From: Porpolomopsis calyptriformis
Taxonomy: Eukaryota > Basidiomycota > Agaricomycetes > Agaricales > Hygrophoraceae
NCBI GenBank assembly: GCA_951640195.1
Contig: OX621165.1
Location: 868,001-932,000 of the forward strand
Direction of reading: 5' to 3'
Length of the DNA stretch: 64,000 bases
The first letter of the stretch is position 1, and each line of letters starts with the position of its first letter. Position numbers and translations under genes: made by a program. Shown in pieces: positions 31,700 through 43,862 of the stretch. The notes below the pieces were generated by a model, which saw only the letters and a program-made list of their open reading frames with translations, was not told the origin of the DNA and ran no database searches.

Positions 31700-34600
31700 T
31701 CAGGTCGCCGTTTGAATTGAGTCTTCATACATCTTCACAATTTCCTTGGCGTGTCGTAAAATGTTCGATCGATCTTCCCAAGTAGCTTCTTCGATCGGAT
31801 AGCCTTTCCATTTGACCAAGTACTTTCGGCATCGTTTAGCTCCGGAATGTTGTAATATGGATTCGACCTCATATTCTTCTTCATTTTCGATTAGATCAGG
31901 AGGAGGCTGTGATGTGTCGATGACATCAGGGTGGAGCAATTCATTTCCGATGTTGGGTCTCAGGAGTGAAACGTGAAAGACTGGGTGTAGTCTCCATGTT
32001 CCGGGAATGTCGATCAGATAGGCAAGGTCCGATATCTTCTTCAAGACCTTGAATAGTCCGGTCCATCGATTGTTGAGTTTCTTCGAGGGTCATGTCGTCT
32101 TGATATTCTTGGTATCCAACCAGACTAGATCTCCTTCTTCATAGGAGGGTGAAGGTTTCCATTTTCGATCAGCGTATTTCTTCATTGACTCCGTTGTCTT
32201 TGATAAGGATTGTTCGGCGTTTTGCTGTGCGTGTGTGAGGCATTCGTGAAAGGTGTTTGCTGCAGGCACATTGCTTTGATCCAGAATAGCTATGGGAAGG
32301 TGGGGATGACATCCGTATTCCATATAGAATGGTGATTGTGAAGTGGCAGAGTGTTGCCGATTGTTGTAAGCGAATTCCGCAGAAGCGAGCCATTCTGACC
32401 AGTCGTCCTGCATAAAGTTGGTATAGAAACATAAGTAGACTTCGAGTTCTTGATTGGTATGTTCCGTTTGACCATCTGTTTGAGGGTGATACGCAGTGGA
32501 GAGACCAGAGATGATTCCTAAGGAGTTATTAAGAGCTTCTGTGAATTTGGACGCAAATTGCACTCCGCAATCGGATATAACCTTTTGGGGCCATCCATGA
32601 TGTTTCCAGACGTGATTCCGAAAGAGTTTCGCAGCACCTTCTGATGAAAGATTGGAAGTTGTCGGAATGAAGTGAGCATGTTTAGTGAAGTGATCAACAA
32701 CGACTATTACAGCATCGTAGCCTTGTGACTTGGGGAGTTCGACAATGAGATCGATGGTGATTTCCTTCCATGGTTCCATAGAGGGGGGTATGGGTTGGAG
32801 TAGTCCTGACGGCTTCAAGGGGAAGTTCTTGTTTTGTTGACAAGCGGGGCAGGATTGAACGTAGTTGGTGATGTCTTGTGGGGCACCATCCCAAATAAAG
32901 TTATGAAGGACGAGTTCCTTCATCTTCTCAATGCCAGGGTGGCCAGCATGGGGGTAGGCATGGGACAGTCATATAATGTCTGTGCGCAGAGATACTTCCT
33001 CTGGCACTACTATCCGACCTTCAACATCGCATACAAGCCTATCAGCTTGGGTCCAAGTGAGTGAGGCATCCTTGAGTTTATCTTGGATCTTCTGCGGGAG
33101 TGGGATTTTGAAGTGTAATCTAGAGAGAAGGCTTGAATTCGACAACTTGACAATTGAATTAATCCATCGGTCGCGCGCTATCAGAACTTCGTTCTCCACG
33201 TCGGCCTCGATGTTGGGCAAATAATCTGGGTGTCTGGACAGACCGTCGGCTTTATTTTTCCTACCTGGAACATACTCGATTTTGAACCCAAACCTGGACA
33301 GATACTCAGACCAATGAGTCTGGCGATTCGATAAGCGAAGATTCTTGGAAAAGTATCGCAAAGCTAAACTGTCCATTCTGATGAGAATATCGTGTCTCGC
33401 TCCTTTGAGAAGATGGCGCCATTGCTTAAAGGAATCAATGATCACTAGGAGCTCTAGATCGTGGGTAGGGTAGTTCTTTTCGGCAGGGGAGGTAGATCTT
33501 GAATGATAGCCAACAGGTTTCCAGTGTCCGTCGTGAAGCTGGGAGAGTATTCCTGTGATTCCAATGATAGAGGCGTCAGTTTCTAGACAATAAGGGAGAT
33601 CGCGATCAGGAATATGAAGAACGGGTGCGTTTGTCAAGAGGGACTTGATGTTGTTGAAGGCTTCTTGTCTCTGAGGAGTCCATTCCCACACAGTTTCATT
33701 GTGCAAGAGTTCGTAGAGAGGGGTAGCGACTTTGGAGAAACTCTTGATATATCTTCGCCAAAAGTTCGCACTGCCCAAGAAGGATTGGAGTTGTTTCACC
33801 GTTTCTGGAATAGGCCAAGACATGATAGCGTCGACCTTCTTTGGATTGGTGGTGATTCGTCCTTTGGATAGGATGACTCCAAGATAGATGACTTCTTCCT
33901 TCTTGAATTGGCACTTGACGGGTTTACACGAGAGTCCGTGTTTCTTCATGATATCTAGAGTTTTGAAGGTCCATTGTCATAATTCCTGTAAGTCGTTTCC
34001 ACAAACAAGCACGTCATCGATATAGATGAAAACGTTTCCAGAGTCTAGGACTTCTTTGAATCTTGTGTCAATCATCCATTGAAAGGTGGCTGGAGAGTTC
34101 CGTAAACCAAAGAACATGATGGTGGGTTCGAAGGCGCCTGCTTTAGTGATGAAAGCGGCTTTCCATTCGTCACCTTCCTTGATCCTGACATTGTTGAATC
34201 CCCATCGGATATCCATGACTGTGAACAGAGATGCTGTTAGGAGTTTAGGTCGTTGGAGTATTTGATGAAGGAGGGGAAGGGGGTAATGGTCAGGAACCAT
34301 GTGTTCATTGAGGTAGCGATAATCTTCGATAGGGCGTAAACCAGTGTTCTTACCTTTAGCATTCACTTCTTCGGCTTTCTTTCCAAAGAAGAATGGAGAG
34401 ACTTGTTTCGACTTGGAAGTTCGTATTCGTCCAGTAGATAAGTTTTCGTCGATGAACTTGTGTAAGTGATCCATCTCAAGAGGGGACATTGCGTATTTCA
34501 CGCCTTTGACTAGTCTGAAAGTTCCATCCAGTTCTATGGCGTGGTTGAATTCCGAATGCGGTGGAAGGCGGTCGAAGGATTCTTTGGCAAAGACACTAGA

Positions 34601-35248
34601 ATAGTCTTTCCAATATACCTCCGGTACAAACTTTCGCATATCTTCTTCCACCGTGCTGGCTCGGGATTCATCCGACTTCGATATGCGTCAATTCATGGCC
34701 AGTGTGACCAATTCCATTCCCGGTGACTCCACATCGTTCACTATCTATCATGGAAGAGGGAAATCTTTGCTATCCAGAGCCAGTGTTGCCTCTTTCCAAT
34801 CGATGTTGGGGTTGTGCTTTTTGAGCCATAGGAAGCCGAGGATAATATCCATCTTAGATCTGAGATTGGTCACTTCCAATCGGATCCGTTCATTGTGTCC
34901 TCCAGGAGCCTCTAACCAAATATCAATATCGTTCTCGATGGGTCCACCTCGGTTTTCAGATCCATCAGCATTCCATATGGGGATTGGGGTTTCCAATCGT
35001 GTTAGAGTAAAATTGTGGCAAGTTGCGAAGGATTTGTCCATGAAATTTCCAGAGGCTCCACTATCAACCAGAGCAGTGGGCGGAACACGTTGACCAGTGT
35101 CGGTAGCTTCAATCCAAACATCCAAAATGAGTCCGAGATTGCCTTCTTCAAGAGTACCAAGAATTCGAAATAGATTGCATGGAGTGGTGGTACATTCTTG
35201 AGTAGATACATCCGTAACGGTAGGCAAAGCGTTCGGACTCCCTAAAAA
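31700..35248 (-). pseudogene. pol: pol of element A2
   Basis: Protease (ALVDSGASGNFMD), RT (YIDDVLVCGND), RNase H, integrase (HHPQTDGQTEHTNQELEVYL) and chromodomain can all be followed, split by stops near 34747-34652, 33977, 32968-32924 and 32089-32045. The chromodomain reads YLVKWKGYPIEEATWEDRSN. Sequence is close to A1 and A3 and clearly the same family. Confidence 0.85.
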
Positions 35249-36790
35249 CCCTGTTCTTTCAGTTCCTTGACGAGCTGAGCTTTTCTCTCTTTCGGCCAGC
35301 GATTGATCCCGCAGTTGTCCACCACTCGAATAGTTTCCTCTGTAGTAGCTGGGGAAACCACCTCGTCAACTCGTTCCGTCTCGATACCTCGAATGTTCTG
35401 TCCTCGACCTCGTCCTGTGGTTGGTCTTCCTTGTTGTTGTCTGGCAGGGGCACTACTCGATGGACGCGCTGACGAAGAAGAGGCGAGAGGGGAATTTGCA
35501 CACTTGTTCACCCAATGACCTGGCTCTCCGCAGCGATAGCAGTTGCCTCGCGGAACGCGCAATATTGATGATGAGGAAGTTGTTTCCTGTTTGACAGGAG
35601 CAGAGGAGGGAGTCCGGGTTGTCGTTCGAGCCACGGTCTCCCTGGGAGTGTAGTAGTTACTCCGGGGAGTGGCACGACGCTCAAGTGCGAGTTCGAGACG
35701 TTGTCGATCGAAGATGGAAGCTTTTCGCTTCCAAGCGTTGAGGGTGGCAGGGATGGGATCAAGGGCATAGATTTTTTCGAGAATTCCGGGATTGAGGCCA
35801 TTCCGGTAGAAAACTTTGAGCGCGTCGTCGTTGAAACCAGTTTCGTCTGCGAGAGCTCTGAATCGTATGTTATAATTGTCCACAGTAGAAAGTCCTTGGG
35901 TTACCTTTTGAATCTTGACCTGCGCTGTCGCTCTCACATCAATGTCTCCAAAACATTCCTTGAGCTCCTCCATGAAATCCTCGTAGTCAGCTCCAACCCA
36001 TAAAGTTCGTTTGAATTCTTGAGTCTGCTGTCAAGCCCATGATTGGGCGACACCGATCTTCATGAATGACAAGACATAAGTGATCTTTTGTCTGTCGGAC
36101 CACTGACTGTCGTCAAGGACTAGACAACAAGCCTGGATGAAGTTGAGGCATTTGGCTGCAGACCCATCGTATTCATTGGGTTTAGTAATCTTGATGGAGG
36201 GGGGAGCAGGTTGTTGAGGCAAAGGAGGTTGTTGGGGTGGTTGAGGGGGTTAAGGTTGTTGTTGCTGGAGCTGGGTGATCAGCTGTTGTTGTTGGGTGAT
36301 GGTCTGCTCGAGTTGACAAACAGTAGCCATCAAGGTCGTGATGTCAATGGTAGGGGGATTGGTGGGGGCATTGGTGGATGTTCCTGACATGTTGGTAGAT
36401 GTCGGCTGTTGTGGAGTTGCTGGAGCTGTTGGTGTTGGTGTTGATGTCACAGAAGAAAGTTGGGAGTAGAGAGAACCATATCATCCTGGTGGGGTAGCAG
36501 TACGTTGATGAACTGGTATTGTTGCTGGGGCTGAAGATGAAGAGAAGAGTCCTCTTGTTCTCGATCGAGTTCGTGGTCCTAAAGGAGCAGGAGCGGAGGT
36601 GGGGGTGGGAGTAGCTAATGTTTCTTCAAGAGCGGAAGAAAAGGATGGTTCTTGATCTCGAATTGTAGCTGAAAAGGTCGATCTTGAGAGAGGGTCTTCG
36701 TATTGTTCTTCAACGTCTGAGTTGTCGGTAGAAGCCAGGATGGAAATGGGTAGAAGTCAAAAGGGGGATGTTGATGATCACAGTGATGAA
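35243..36790 (-). pseudogene. gag: gag of element A2
   Basis: Same order as A1: Gln/Pro tract, capsid block, knuckle CYRCGEPGHWVNKC and Arg/Gly tail, ending CAG GGT TTT TAG with the heptamer GGGTTTT read on the minus strand at 35251-35245. Stops include TGA for CGA near 36032 and 36481, and a TAA in the Gln/Pro tract. Confidence 0.8.
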
Positions 36791-36839
36791 GAGTGTTTGG
36801 ATAAGCAAGTGGGAGAGAACCAGAAGGAAGTCTGATTCT

Positions 36840-37250
36840 TGTTATAAACCGGTTGTTCGGAACGCGTTTTACTTCGGGTGTTCTGTCCCAAGAGATATAG
36901 GGTATGGTTCCAAGTCCTTGTTATGAGTGGCTAACGAGGAATCAGACTTAAGGTCTGATACGTACAGAAGTACTCTTTATATACTGACTACTTATCTGTG
37001 TGAGTCAGTGCGACATAACATGAGGTAGAGATAAGAATGAGTCATTGTGATTGATGACGAATCATAAAGGGGTTGAAACAAGAACGGAAATGAAGGGTGT
37101 CCGCATATAGGTAGAGTAGTGGGGAATCCCTGGGGAATCCCGGAGAAAGGCAATGGGGAATCCCATTGACAAGTATAGGGAATCCCAAGATAAGAGATAG
37201 GTTTACATGTGATTAGATAAAGAAAAGAAAAGAAAATTCTGACTGTGACA
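36840..37250 (-). repeat. 5' LTR of element A2
   Basis: 411 bp, minus orientation. The primer site GAATCAGACTT lies just beyond it (plus-strand AAGTCTGATTC at about 36828-36838), again complementary to the site in the LTR. Confidence 0.9.
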
Positions 37251-38075
37251 GCTGCCCTACTTCATTTCTACAAATCCGGACTCCCCCAGCCATTCTGAAT
37301 GCAGATTTATTCAATGGACAACATGCTGTCAACTTTGCTGGACTGGATGGCAAAAGCAGCCCAATTTGAAGAATAGTACTAGGAATAGCAAGCCAAACAA
37401 GCATTGTATGTGAATTGAGATCAAAAAGGAAAGAAGTCCAATGTCAAGTCAAACCCCCAAGGAAACCCTTCCTGCTCCACCACCACCACATCATCCCTGA
37501 TCAAACAAGAATCAAGAGAAGCCTCTCTCAAGACCATGAAATGAGATAACTCCTCCATCACCTGCTACAACTGTGGCAAGAAGGGACATTATGCTAACAA
37601 ATGTCAAAGCCCATGTGCTGATGATGTTCCAGCACATCAAGAAGCTACATCTTCAACTCAAGGAAAAGGAGGGAATCATGGTCAAGGCAAAGGATGAAAT
37701 GTCTGAACTATTAATTAGGTTGATACAGAAGAATTGGAAGCGCAGATTAAGGAAGTACTGGAGGAAGATGAGAAAGAGAAAAGAACAGCGAAGGATAACT
37801 TGAAAGATATGGGAATCGCGAATTGGGACAAGGAGAGATGGGCTGCACTAGCTCGAGTGTTAAAGGAGTAAAAGGATTTTTAGTCTGGCCAAGTGCTGAG
37901 AGCCCAAGCACTTTGGCTGAGTCCCATGTATGTGTACTATCATCTAAAGAAAGATTTTGTTTTCTTGGCACACTTGAATAGGGCAAAGGTGCTCTCAAAT
38001 TTTACCTTTGGATTATGAGTGCCAACAATCTTCAATGAGTGGCTATTATAGTACTCATTGACTCTGGCACCTTAG
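37251..38075 (+). pseudogene. Late gag and protease start of element C
   Basis: A zinc knuckle CYNCGKKGHYANKC is at about 37567-37608, then Glu/Lys-rich sequence and a gag end NWDKERWAALARVLKE. In the -1 frame the protease start reads FLVWPSAESPSTLAE, with FCFLGTLE, up to VLIDSGTL, where element D enters. Many TAA/TAG/TGA codons. The slippery GGGTTTT of the other families is GGATTTT here. Confidence 0.6.
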
Positions 38076-38434
38076 TGTCAGAGATATATTTTTTCTTTTT
38101 CCTTTGCTCATCTATTCCTATTTACATCAGACAGTTTACATCAATAACCGCTTAGCCACCCAAGCTCCACTTAGTAATAGAAGGTGACCAAGCCATATCT
38201 ATATTTAGTCTACCATCACTCTCCTTATCTACATGACTCATCCATAGTCATTACAACTCACATGTAGTCAGTATGACTCATACTTAGCTAGTATATAAAG
38301 CTAGCAGTAGATAGACTTAGGATAAGTCTGTTTCTTTCATTAACACCCCAATCAGTAGTCTGCTAGCCCTTTAAAACCCTACACCCAGAGCCTGAAGTAA
38401 AACCTTGCGATCAACCCTAGACTGCCGTCTAACA
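38076..38434 (+). repeat. LTR of element D
   Basis: 359 bp, TGTCAGAG to TCTAACA. TGACTCA at 38234-38240 and 38274-38280, TATATAAAG at 38292-38300. AAGTCTGTTTC at 38324-38334 is the exact complement of GAAACAGACTT at 38436-38446 just past the LTR. Confidence 0.8.
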
Positions 38435-40016
38435 AGAAACAGACTTCCTTCTTGCTCACTCTATGCTATACAACCTCTACTCTGTCTGGCCAGCACTGAA
38501 GGTCTTCACCCACCAGATCACTTTCACCACCCAGACATCAACATTGATTAGGCTTGCTCTCTCCCCTTGTATTTCTGTCAAGCCCCCCAATATCCAACTG
38601 CCACTGTTCCACCAATGGTTTTGACTCATTCATTATCCACTATCCCTCACCCTGCTATCCCTCCCTCCCAGGAAGGCTCTCTCCCTCCTGCCCCAGCTCC
38701 CTTCCATGATGAGACAGTTGACCCTGCCCAAGAAGAAGAAGAAGAAGAAGAAGAACAAGTGGGTCCCTCTCATTCAAAAGGGAAAGGTCAAGCTGAGGAC
38801 AATGATGAGGATGAAGAAGAAGATCCACATGTAGCCTTCGAAACCATGAAGCAGGATTATCAGCAATTGCTGCAGGTCTAACAAGACCAAGTGCAAGCGA
38901 GTCACAGAATCGAACAACAACTCCAAGTATTGATGGCCAACCTCATAGGCCCCCAACCCCCTGCCCCTCTTAGGCCATTCCCCCAACCCTTCCAAGCACC
39001 CCCAGTATTCCCCCAACCTGCCCCTGCCCCTGCCCCTGTCCCTGTCCCTGCCAAGATCAAGATGAACCCTCCTGATGAATTCTCTGGTGATCCCACCAAG
39101 CTTCGCAACTTCCTGCGTCAAGTGAAGCTGAACCATTTGGGACAACCAGGAATCTCAGAGGCTGACAAGATTATCTATACCTTGTCATATATGATCAGAG
39201 GAAATGCAGAACCATGGGCTGAGCATCAAGTAGATGCTTACACAACATTGAACTGGGTTGGTACCAATTGGGCTGTCTTTGAACAAGCCCTTGCCTGAGA
39301 CTTTGGAGACTTGGACCCCAAGTCAACTGCTCAACTGAAGATCAAGGACGTTAAGCAGTTCAACAAGAGTGCAGAGGAGTACAACATCAATTTCAATTGA
39401 TGGGCCCATGATACTGGATACGGACAAGAAGCTTTGGCAACTTTGTATAAAGATGGACTCAACCCCTCCCTTTTGTGACAGATCTACATTTCAGATCATC
39501 AACTAACCACCCTCTTTGAATGGCAGTCTCATGCTGCAGAACTTGACAGATAATATCGAGAATTTTTGGCTAGAACATCTTCTAAGCCCCAGACTTGCAA
39601 CACTCACATCACCAATACCCCCTACCGACAAGGACCACCTGCTGGTCCCTCCACCTACTCCAACCCTGCTGCCTCCAGAATCAAACAAGAAGAGAAGCCC
39701 ACTTCACTAGGAGGAATTCCCAAAGGAGCATGTTTCAACTGTGGATAATTTAGCCACTTTGCCAGTTCTTGTCCCAATGCTCCTAGGATGAGTACTTCTG
39801 GTTCTGGAAGCTACTCCTTCACCCCAGCAGCTATAGGTCGTGGAGGAAAGTTACCTGGTCGAGGAAGAAATGTTCAAGTTCTGGAGACCTCAGCCTCAAT
39901 CGAGGAGGTCAACTCCAATGAAGACTCTCATCAAGACTTTGAGAAGTGTGGTATAATCAACTGGGAGCCTAAGAGGAAAGAAGAGCAGAAGAGAGCTTTG
40001 GAGAAACAGGGTTTTT
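38435..40016 (+). pseudogene. gag: gag of element D
   Basis: Reads through about seven stops: a Glu tract coded by repeated GAA, PDEFSGDPTKLRNFLRQVK, ADKIIYTLSYMIRGNAEPWA, a degenerate knuckle CFNCG(stop)FSHFASSC, Gly/Arg stretch and IINWEPKRKEEQ. It ends CAG GGT TTT TGA with the heptamer GGGTTTT at 40009-40015, the same arrangement as in A and B. Several stops replace CAG or TGG codons of related gags. Confidence 0.75.
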
Positions 40017-40048
40017 GAACAGTCCAGACAATAGCTTGTGCATTGCAG

Positions 40049-40656
40049 TGATACGACCCCTCCATCCCCTGAGCACCGTATATTCAACTATACGAATACT
40101 AGATGCCTATCAAGTCCTTCGAATATGAACACGAACCCTGCGAATGCTCCCAATAGCTCCTGAATGTCCCAAACGAGTTCGAGATTCATCAAACGCTCCA
40201 AACGCGATTGAAGCTTTCCGAACGCAAATGAAAGTTTGTATATTAAAGGGAAGACACTATTCAAAGGCATCTGTTCTCTTCTATTTCTCCCTTTTCATTT
40301 GATTCCTTCATTCCCATTCACTACTTTCCCCTTAGATCATTAGAGAGGCTCCCCTTTTATCATATACACTCAAAGGGATCCTTGTACTAGAAGATATATA
40401 TACTGTATGTTGTAGCTAGTGATCCAACAAGTTAGATATTCACTTCTCTCTCACTCTCAAGTCTAGATCTTCTCTAGATCTTCTAAGGCTTCCTCTTTCG
40501 ATTCTCCAATCCTTCTGATCCCCTGATTGATCACATTCGCAAATAATCAAAGACTCCCTTTCCACGATTATCGATCATAGGCTGTGTCGAGACTCTTTAT
40601 AGTCATCCTCACACCTTGTTCTGTGTTCAGTTCTCATACACGAAGCAGACATATCA
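40049..40656 (+). repeat. 5' LTR of element E
   Basis: Begins TGATACGACC and ends GACATATCA, giving a 5-bp terminal inverted repeat TGATA/TATCA. It is followed by TTTTGGAGCCCACCACGAGG, which includes a TGG-type motif more like a tRNA primer site. I found no complement to it in the LTR. Boundaries are inferred from these signs because the other LTR is absent. Confidence 0.55.
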
Positions 40657-40917
40657 TTTTGGAGCCCACCACGAGGGCCCACTATTAAATCTTAAAAGAT
40701 TCCTTCAACTCAGTCCTTCGAACTGCCATTCCTGACGCACAATCGAGTCACTTGAAGTACTACCCTACAAGATAGATTCACCCGGAACACCAATCCGACC
40801 CAACTAACACTTCCCAGCTCTCAAATAAATTGAAATTCAACTTCGATCAACCAACCCGATTCACCTGATGAACCCTCCTCTACCATATCGCTTTCATCAT
40901 TATCTTCTATTTCTACA

Positions 40918-43766
40918 ATGACTATGATGACCCCACCAAACCTAGTAATGCCCACTCACGGTCACTCAACCACCCCAAAGTTCAATCCTGAACAACCACG
41001 AGAACTTCGAAGATACTTCCAAGACCTCAGAGGTCTTTTCGCTAATTGTAGCATTACCGACAACAATGCTAAGAAGACCTATGCCTGCAAATACATCAAC
41101 ATCGATACCTCCAAACTCTGGGAATACCAAACGGAGTTCCAAGCTGGACACACATTTGACGAATTCATTGCCACCATCTATAAGCTATACCCAGGATCGG
41201 AAGATGATTGAAAGTGGTCCATCGCTGACATGGACAAGATAGTCAGAGAACAGCTTTGACTAGGGATCATGAACATGAACAAACTCAGAGCGTATTTCCG
41301 ATCGTTCCTGGTGATTACTAAATTCCTGCAATCAAAGAACAGAATCTCCAAAGCAGAACAAAGTCGCACCTTCGTCCAAGGATTCCAACCCAATGTTACA
41401 ATGAGTCTCTTTTTTGGTTATTATTTCCTTTCTGTGTGCCAGTTCTCTTCACTATCATTTTCGATGCTGCGATTGTCACGCTGTCACAACGTGACCGTTA
41501 CCTGGCCGGTCGAGTCACGGTCACAGGTGTGACATTTGTCACTCCTTCTTATCTTTCTTATCTTATCTTTTACACTTAATCATTGCTTACACAATCATTC
41601 CATGGATTGATTACATAATCACATATTCGGACTCAGCCAGGGTAAATATAGGCAGCTCAGAATTGCTTGTACTTCTCTAGGTTGAACCACAACTTGGACT
41701 TGCCAACTTCCTTGTTTGCATTGGCTAAGACCCACATTGGACCTCCCAGAGTGAAGACCTGAGTCCTGCTTCACACCTACCACCCAAACTCTGGTCTAGG
41801 ATCATCCGACGACTGGAAATCAAGTTCCCCGATCACTTCCCCGATGATCCTTATGGGGTAAATGATATCAACAAGGCAGCCCATTTCGTTCTGTATAGAA
41901 CATCTCCAAACACCTTTCTACTACGTGAAACTATGACTTCGACAATGACTACTACCCCTGCAACTAAACAAGAAGACCTCAGCGTCTTCATGGAAAAACT
42001 AATGACTACGTTGGTCAAAACCCTGGACAATAGAGGTCCCCTGAAACAAAACCCACCCCCTCAATCACCACAATCATCCAAACGATGACCCAACGCTCCT
42101 GACCCATTCGAGCCGAAAACTTGCGTCTTCTGTGGAAGTCCCGATCACTTCATCAGAAGCTGCCCGACCTGCCACAAATATATCCAGAATGGTCGATGCA
42201 AGAAGAACTTCGAAGGAAGGATCGTACTCCCGAACGACAGGTTTGTCCCCCAGCAAATGCCAGGAAAAACCTTAAAAGAACGAATGGATGAATGGTATAA
42301 GCAAAACCTGACTCTGACCACTGGAATGATGTACAGAATTTCAGCAGGTATCCAATGCGATCCAGCAACCGAAACTTATTAGCTATCCGCCGATGAACAG
42401 ATCGCCGCTCTCGAAAAAGAGATTTTTGCGTTAAGAAGCAAGAAGACGTTCGATGGAGTAGAGATAGTTCAGCCTCAACAACAGGAACCCGAAAAAGAGA
42501 AAGCGACCGATAAACCATCGAGCGCTCTGATCGCAACCACCCTGACTCAACCAGCTATGATGGAACATCCATTTGCAAAAGCAAAAGAGTCCAACTACGT
42601 ACTACCCCATGTCTGAAACTTTGGCTCTCCAATGGTGAAGAGAGACAAAGACCCCTCATACCACACTCAAGTGCCGATCCAAGACTCGAAAATCACCTCC
42701 GATGTCTATACTCATTTGATGAAAACCCCTTGCGTCATGCTTTCCCCTGAAGAGTTGCTATCCCTCTCACCTGAAGTCTGATCGAAGGTTCAAGAGGCAG
42801 TAACCCCTAAATGAACTCAGCCTCCTAGTCAACTGATCGCAGTCAAAACTGTCGAAGTAGAAATGATTCCGAATGATGCCCTGCCTTATTGCGATGACGA
42901 CAATTGTTCAATCACTGTGCCTGACCCCTATGAATCGTATCTGAACACCCTCTCATCCGACGAAACCCCTCACACCGTTACCATCGCAAAGGAATTGCAT
43001 GCTCTCCGATCGATCGTCATGTTGATCAAGTGTATCGTCAATCCTGGATCTCAGATAATTGCCATGTCCGAAGCCATTTGTCACAACCTAGGACTAATCT
43101 ATGACCCGACCATTCAACTAAACATGCAATTGGCCAATGGCGAAATAGACCAGTCATTAGGTCTTACAAGAAACGTCCCCTGTCAGATCAGCGACATAAC
43201 CCTCTACCTTCAAATCCATGTCATTCGTGCTCCCGCCTATGATATCTTGCTCGGAAGACCATTTGACGTATTAGCTCAAAGCCTTGTCAAGAATTTCACT
43301 GATGAAAACCAGACGATCACTATTTGCGATCTGAATAGCAGAAGAACTGTCACGATTCCAATGGTTCCATGAGGTTTACCAAAGCATCATTCAGATTTTC
43401 GCTCATTGAGGATTTGATTCCTGATCAAGGAGAGATTGTGATAATTCTAGATTACAACCACGCTACGTCTATGCTATCTATCAATTCCTGTGCGCCTCTA
43501 TGCGCAACAAATAAAGTTTCAACAGTTTCCCATGCCTATTTATCTGCTTGTGACCTTCCCAACCTAATCTCTAAATCTTGATCGACTAGCAATCGACCTT
43601 CTGATTCCGACCATCTCGATTGATCAATGGAAATTGCAACCTTCCTTGCATCGAAAAAGAAATACAAACCCATCTCAAAGAAAGTTTGCTCCGTAGTAGC
43701 TGAACTCCCCGACAAGTTCCGAATCATTCAGAAAATCCTTGGCAATCCACTCACGGACATGCCAAC
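40918..43766 (+). pseudogene. gag-protease-pol start of element E
   Basis: Gag MTMMTPPNLVMPTHGH through ELRRYFQDLRGLFANC and IYKLYPGSEDD, interrupted by LTR H, resuming KLWSRIIRRLEIKFPDHFPD. A knuckle CVFCGSPDHFIRSC follows. The protease region reads SQIIAMSEAICHNLGLIYDP to RAPAYDILLGRPFDVL, but the catalytic Asp position reads Asn (VNPGSQ). Pol begins KKYKPISKKVCSVVAELPDK and GNPLTDMPT before the break. Stops at several places. Confidence 0.7.
41394..41782 (+). repeat. Solo LTR H inside element E gag
   Basis: 389 bp, TGTTACAATG to CACCTACCA, flanked by the direct repeat CCCAA (41389-41393 and 41783-41787). Removing it and one repeat restores the gag reading FQPKLWSRI. A possible TATA (AAATATAGG, about 41645) sets the plus orientation. 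The start resembles LTR F (TGTTAC) and it shares GTCACGGTCAC-type motifs with it, so it may be a relative. Confidence 0.75.
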
Positions 43767-43862
43767 TGTTATAAACTGGATATTGTCGAGATGGTTTTAC
43801 TTCGGAGTGCTCTGTCCCAAGATGTGGATAAGGTCTCAAGTCCTAGTTATTGGGTGTCTAAC
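43767..43862 (-). repeat. 3' LTR of element B, left part
   Basis: Begins TGTTATAAACTGG on the plus strand and stops at the CTAAC target of element F. The rest is at 51268-51560. The pieces align with the solo LTR at 62833-63243 read in reverse. Confidence 0.8.

Larger units (their letters stand above)
30358..37250 (-). mobile_element. Element A2: degenerate full-length copy of family A
   Basis: 6893 bp on the minus strand, with LTRs 30358-30759 (3') and 36840-37250 (5'), gag about 36790-35243, pol about 35248-31700, and ORF3 31540-30794. Several stops sit at former CGA codons (for example 33977-33979, 36032 region, 36481 region), and pol is broken in at least three places. Flanking pentamers do not match (AAACC on the left, GCTGC on the right), unlike the other copies. 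Confidence 0.9.
22951..38075 (+). mobile_element. Element C: Ty3/gypsy remnant, interrupted by A1 and A2
   Basis: Plus-strand element whose parts are scattered: 5' LTR 22951-23000 plus 29915-30233 (369 bp in all, TGTCATGG to ATAACA), leader and early gag 30234-30357, and late gag plus protease start 37251-38075. A1 split the LTR at a GTCTC target. A2 replaced the middle of gag. The right end is cut by the LTR of element D inside the protease (LIDSGTL). It keeps TATATAAAG at 30099-30107 and a TGACTCA at 30073-30079. It is old: gag and pol carry many stops. Confidence 0.75.
38076..40048 (+). mobile_element. Element D: LTR plus decayed gag, cut by element E
   Basis: The LTR 38076-38434 is followed by gag to 40016 and a few pol codons, then the LTR of element E begins at 40049. 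The inserted position is the Asp-Ser-Gly region of element C's protease. No second LTR of D was found in the window. Confidence 0.7.
40049..43766 (+). mobile_element. Element E: Ty3/gypsy of a different lineage, 5' half only
   Basis: A 608-bp LTR (40049-40656), gag, protease and the first pol residues, then cut at 43766 by element B. Gag and protease are unlike families A to D (FNPEQPRELRRYFQDLRGLF; AYDILLGRPFDVLAQ), matching a second group of fungal gypsy elements. The copy is dead, with more than six stops and a solo LTR in gag. Confidence 0.75.

Noticed and set aside
37251..38075. A host zinc-knuckle gene
   Set aside because: The CCHC knuckle, -1 frame protease start and many stops match a gag-pol remnant of element C.
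38731..38754. GAA microsatellite as a separate repeat feature
   Set aside because: It is the Glu tract of element D gag; too short to list separately.
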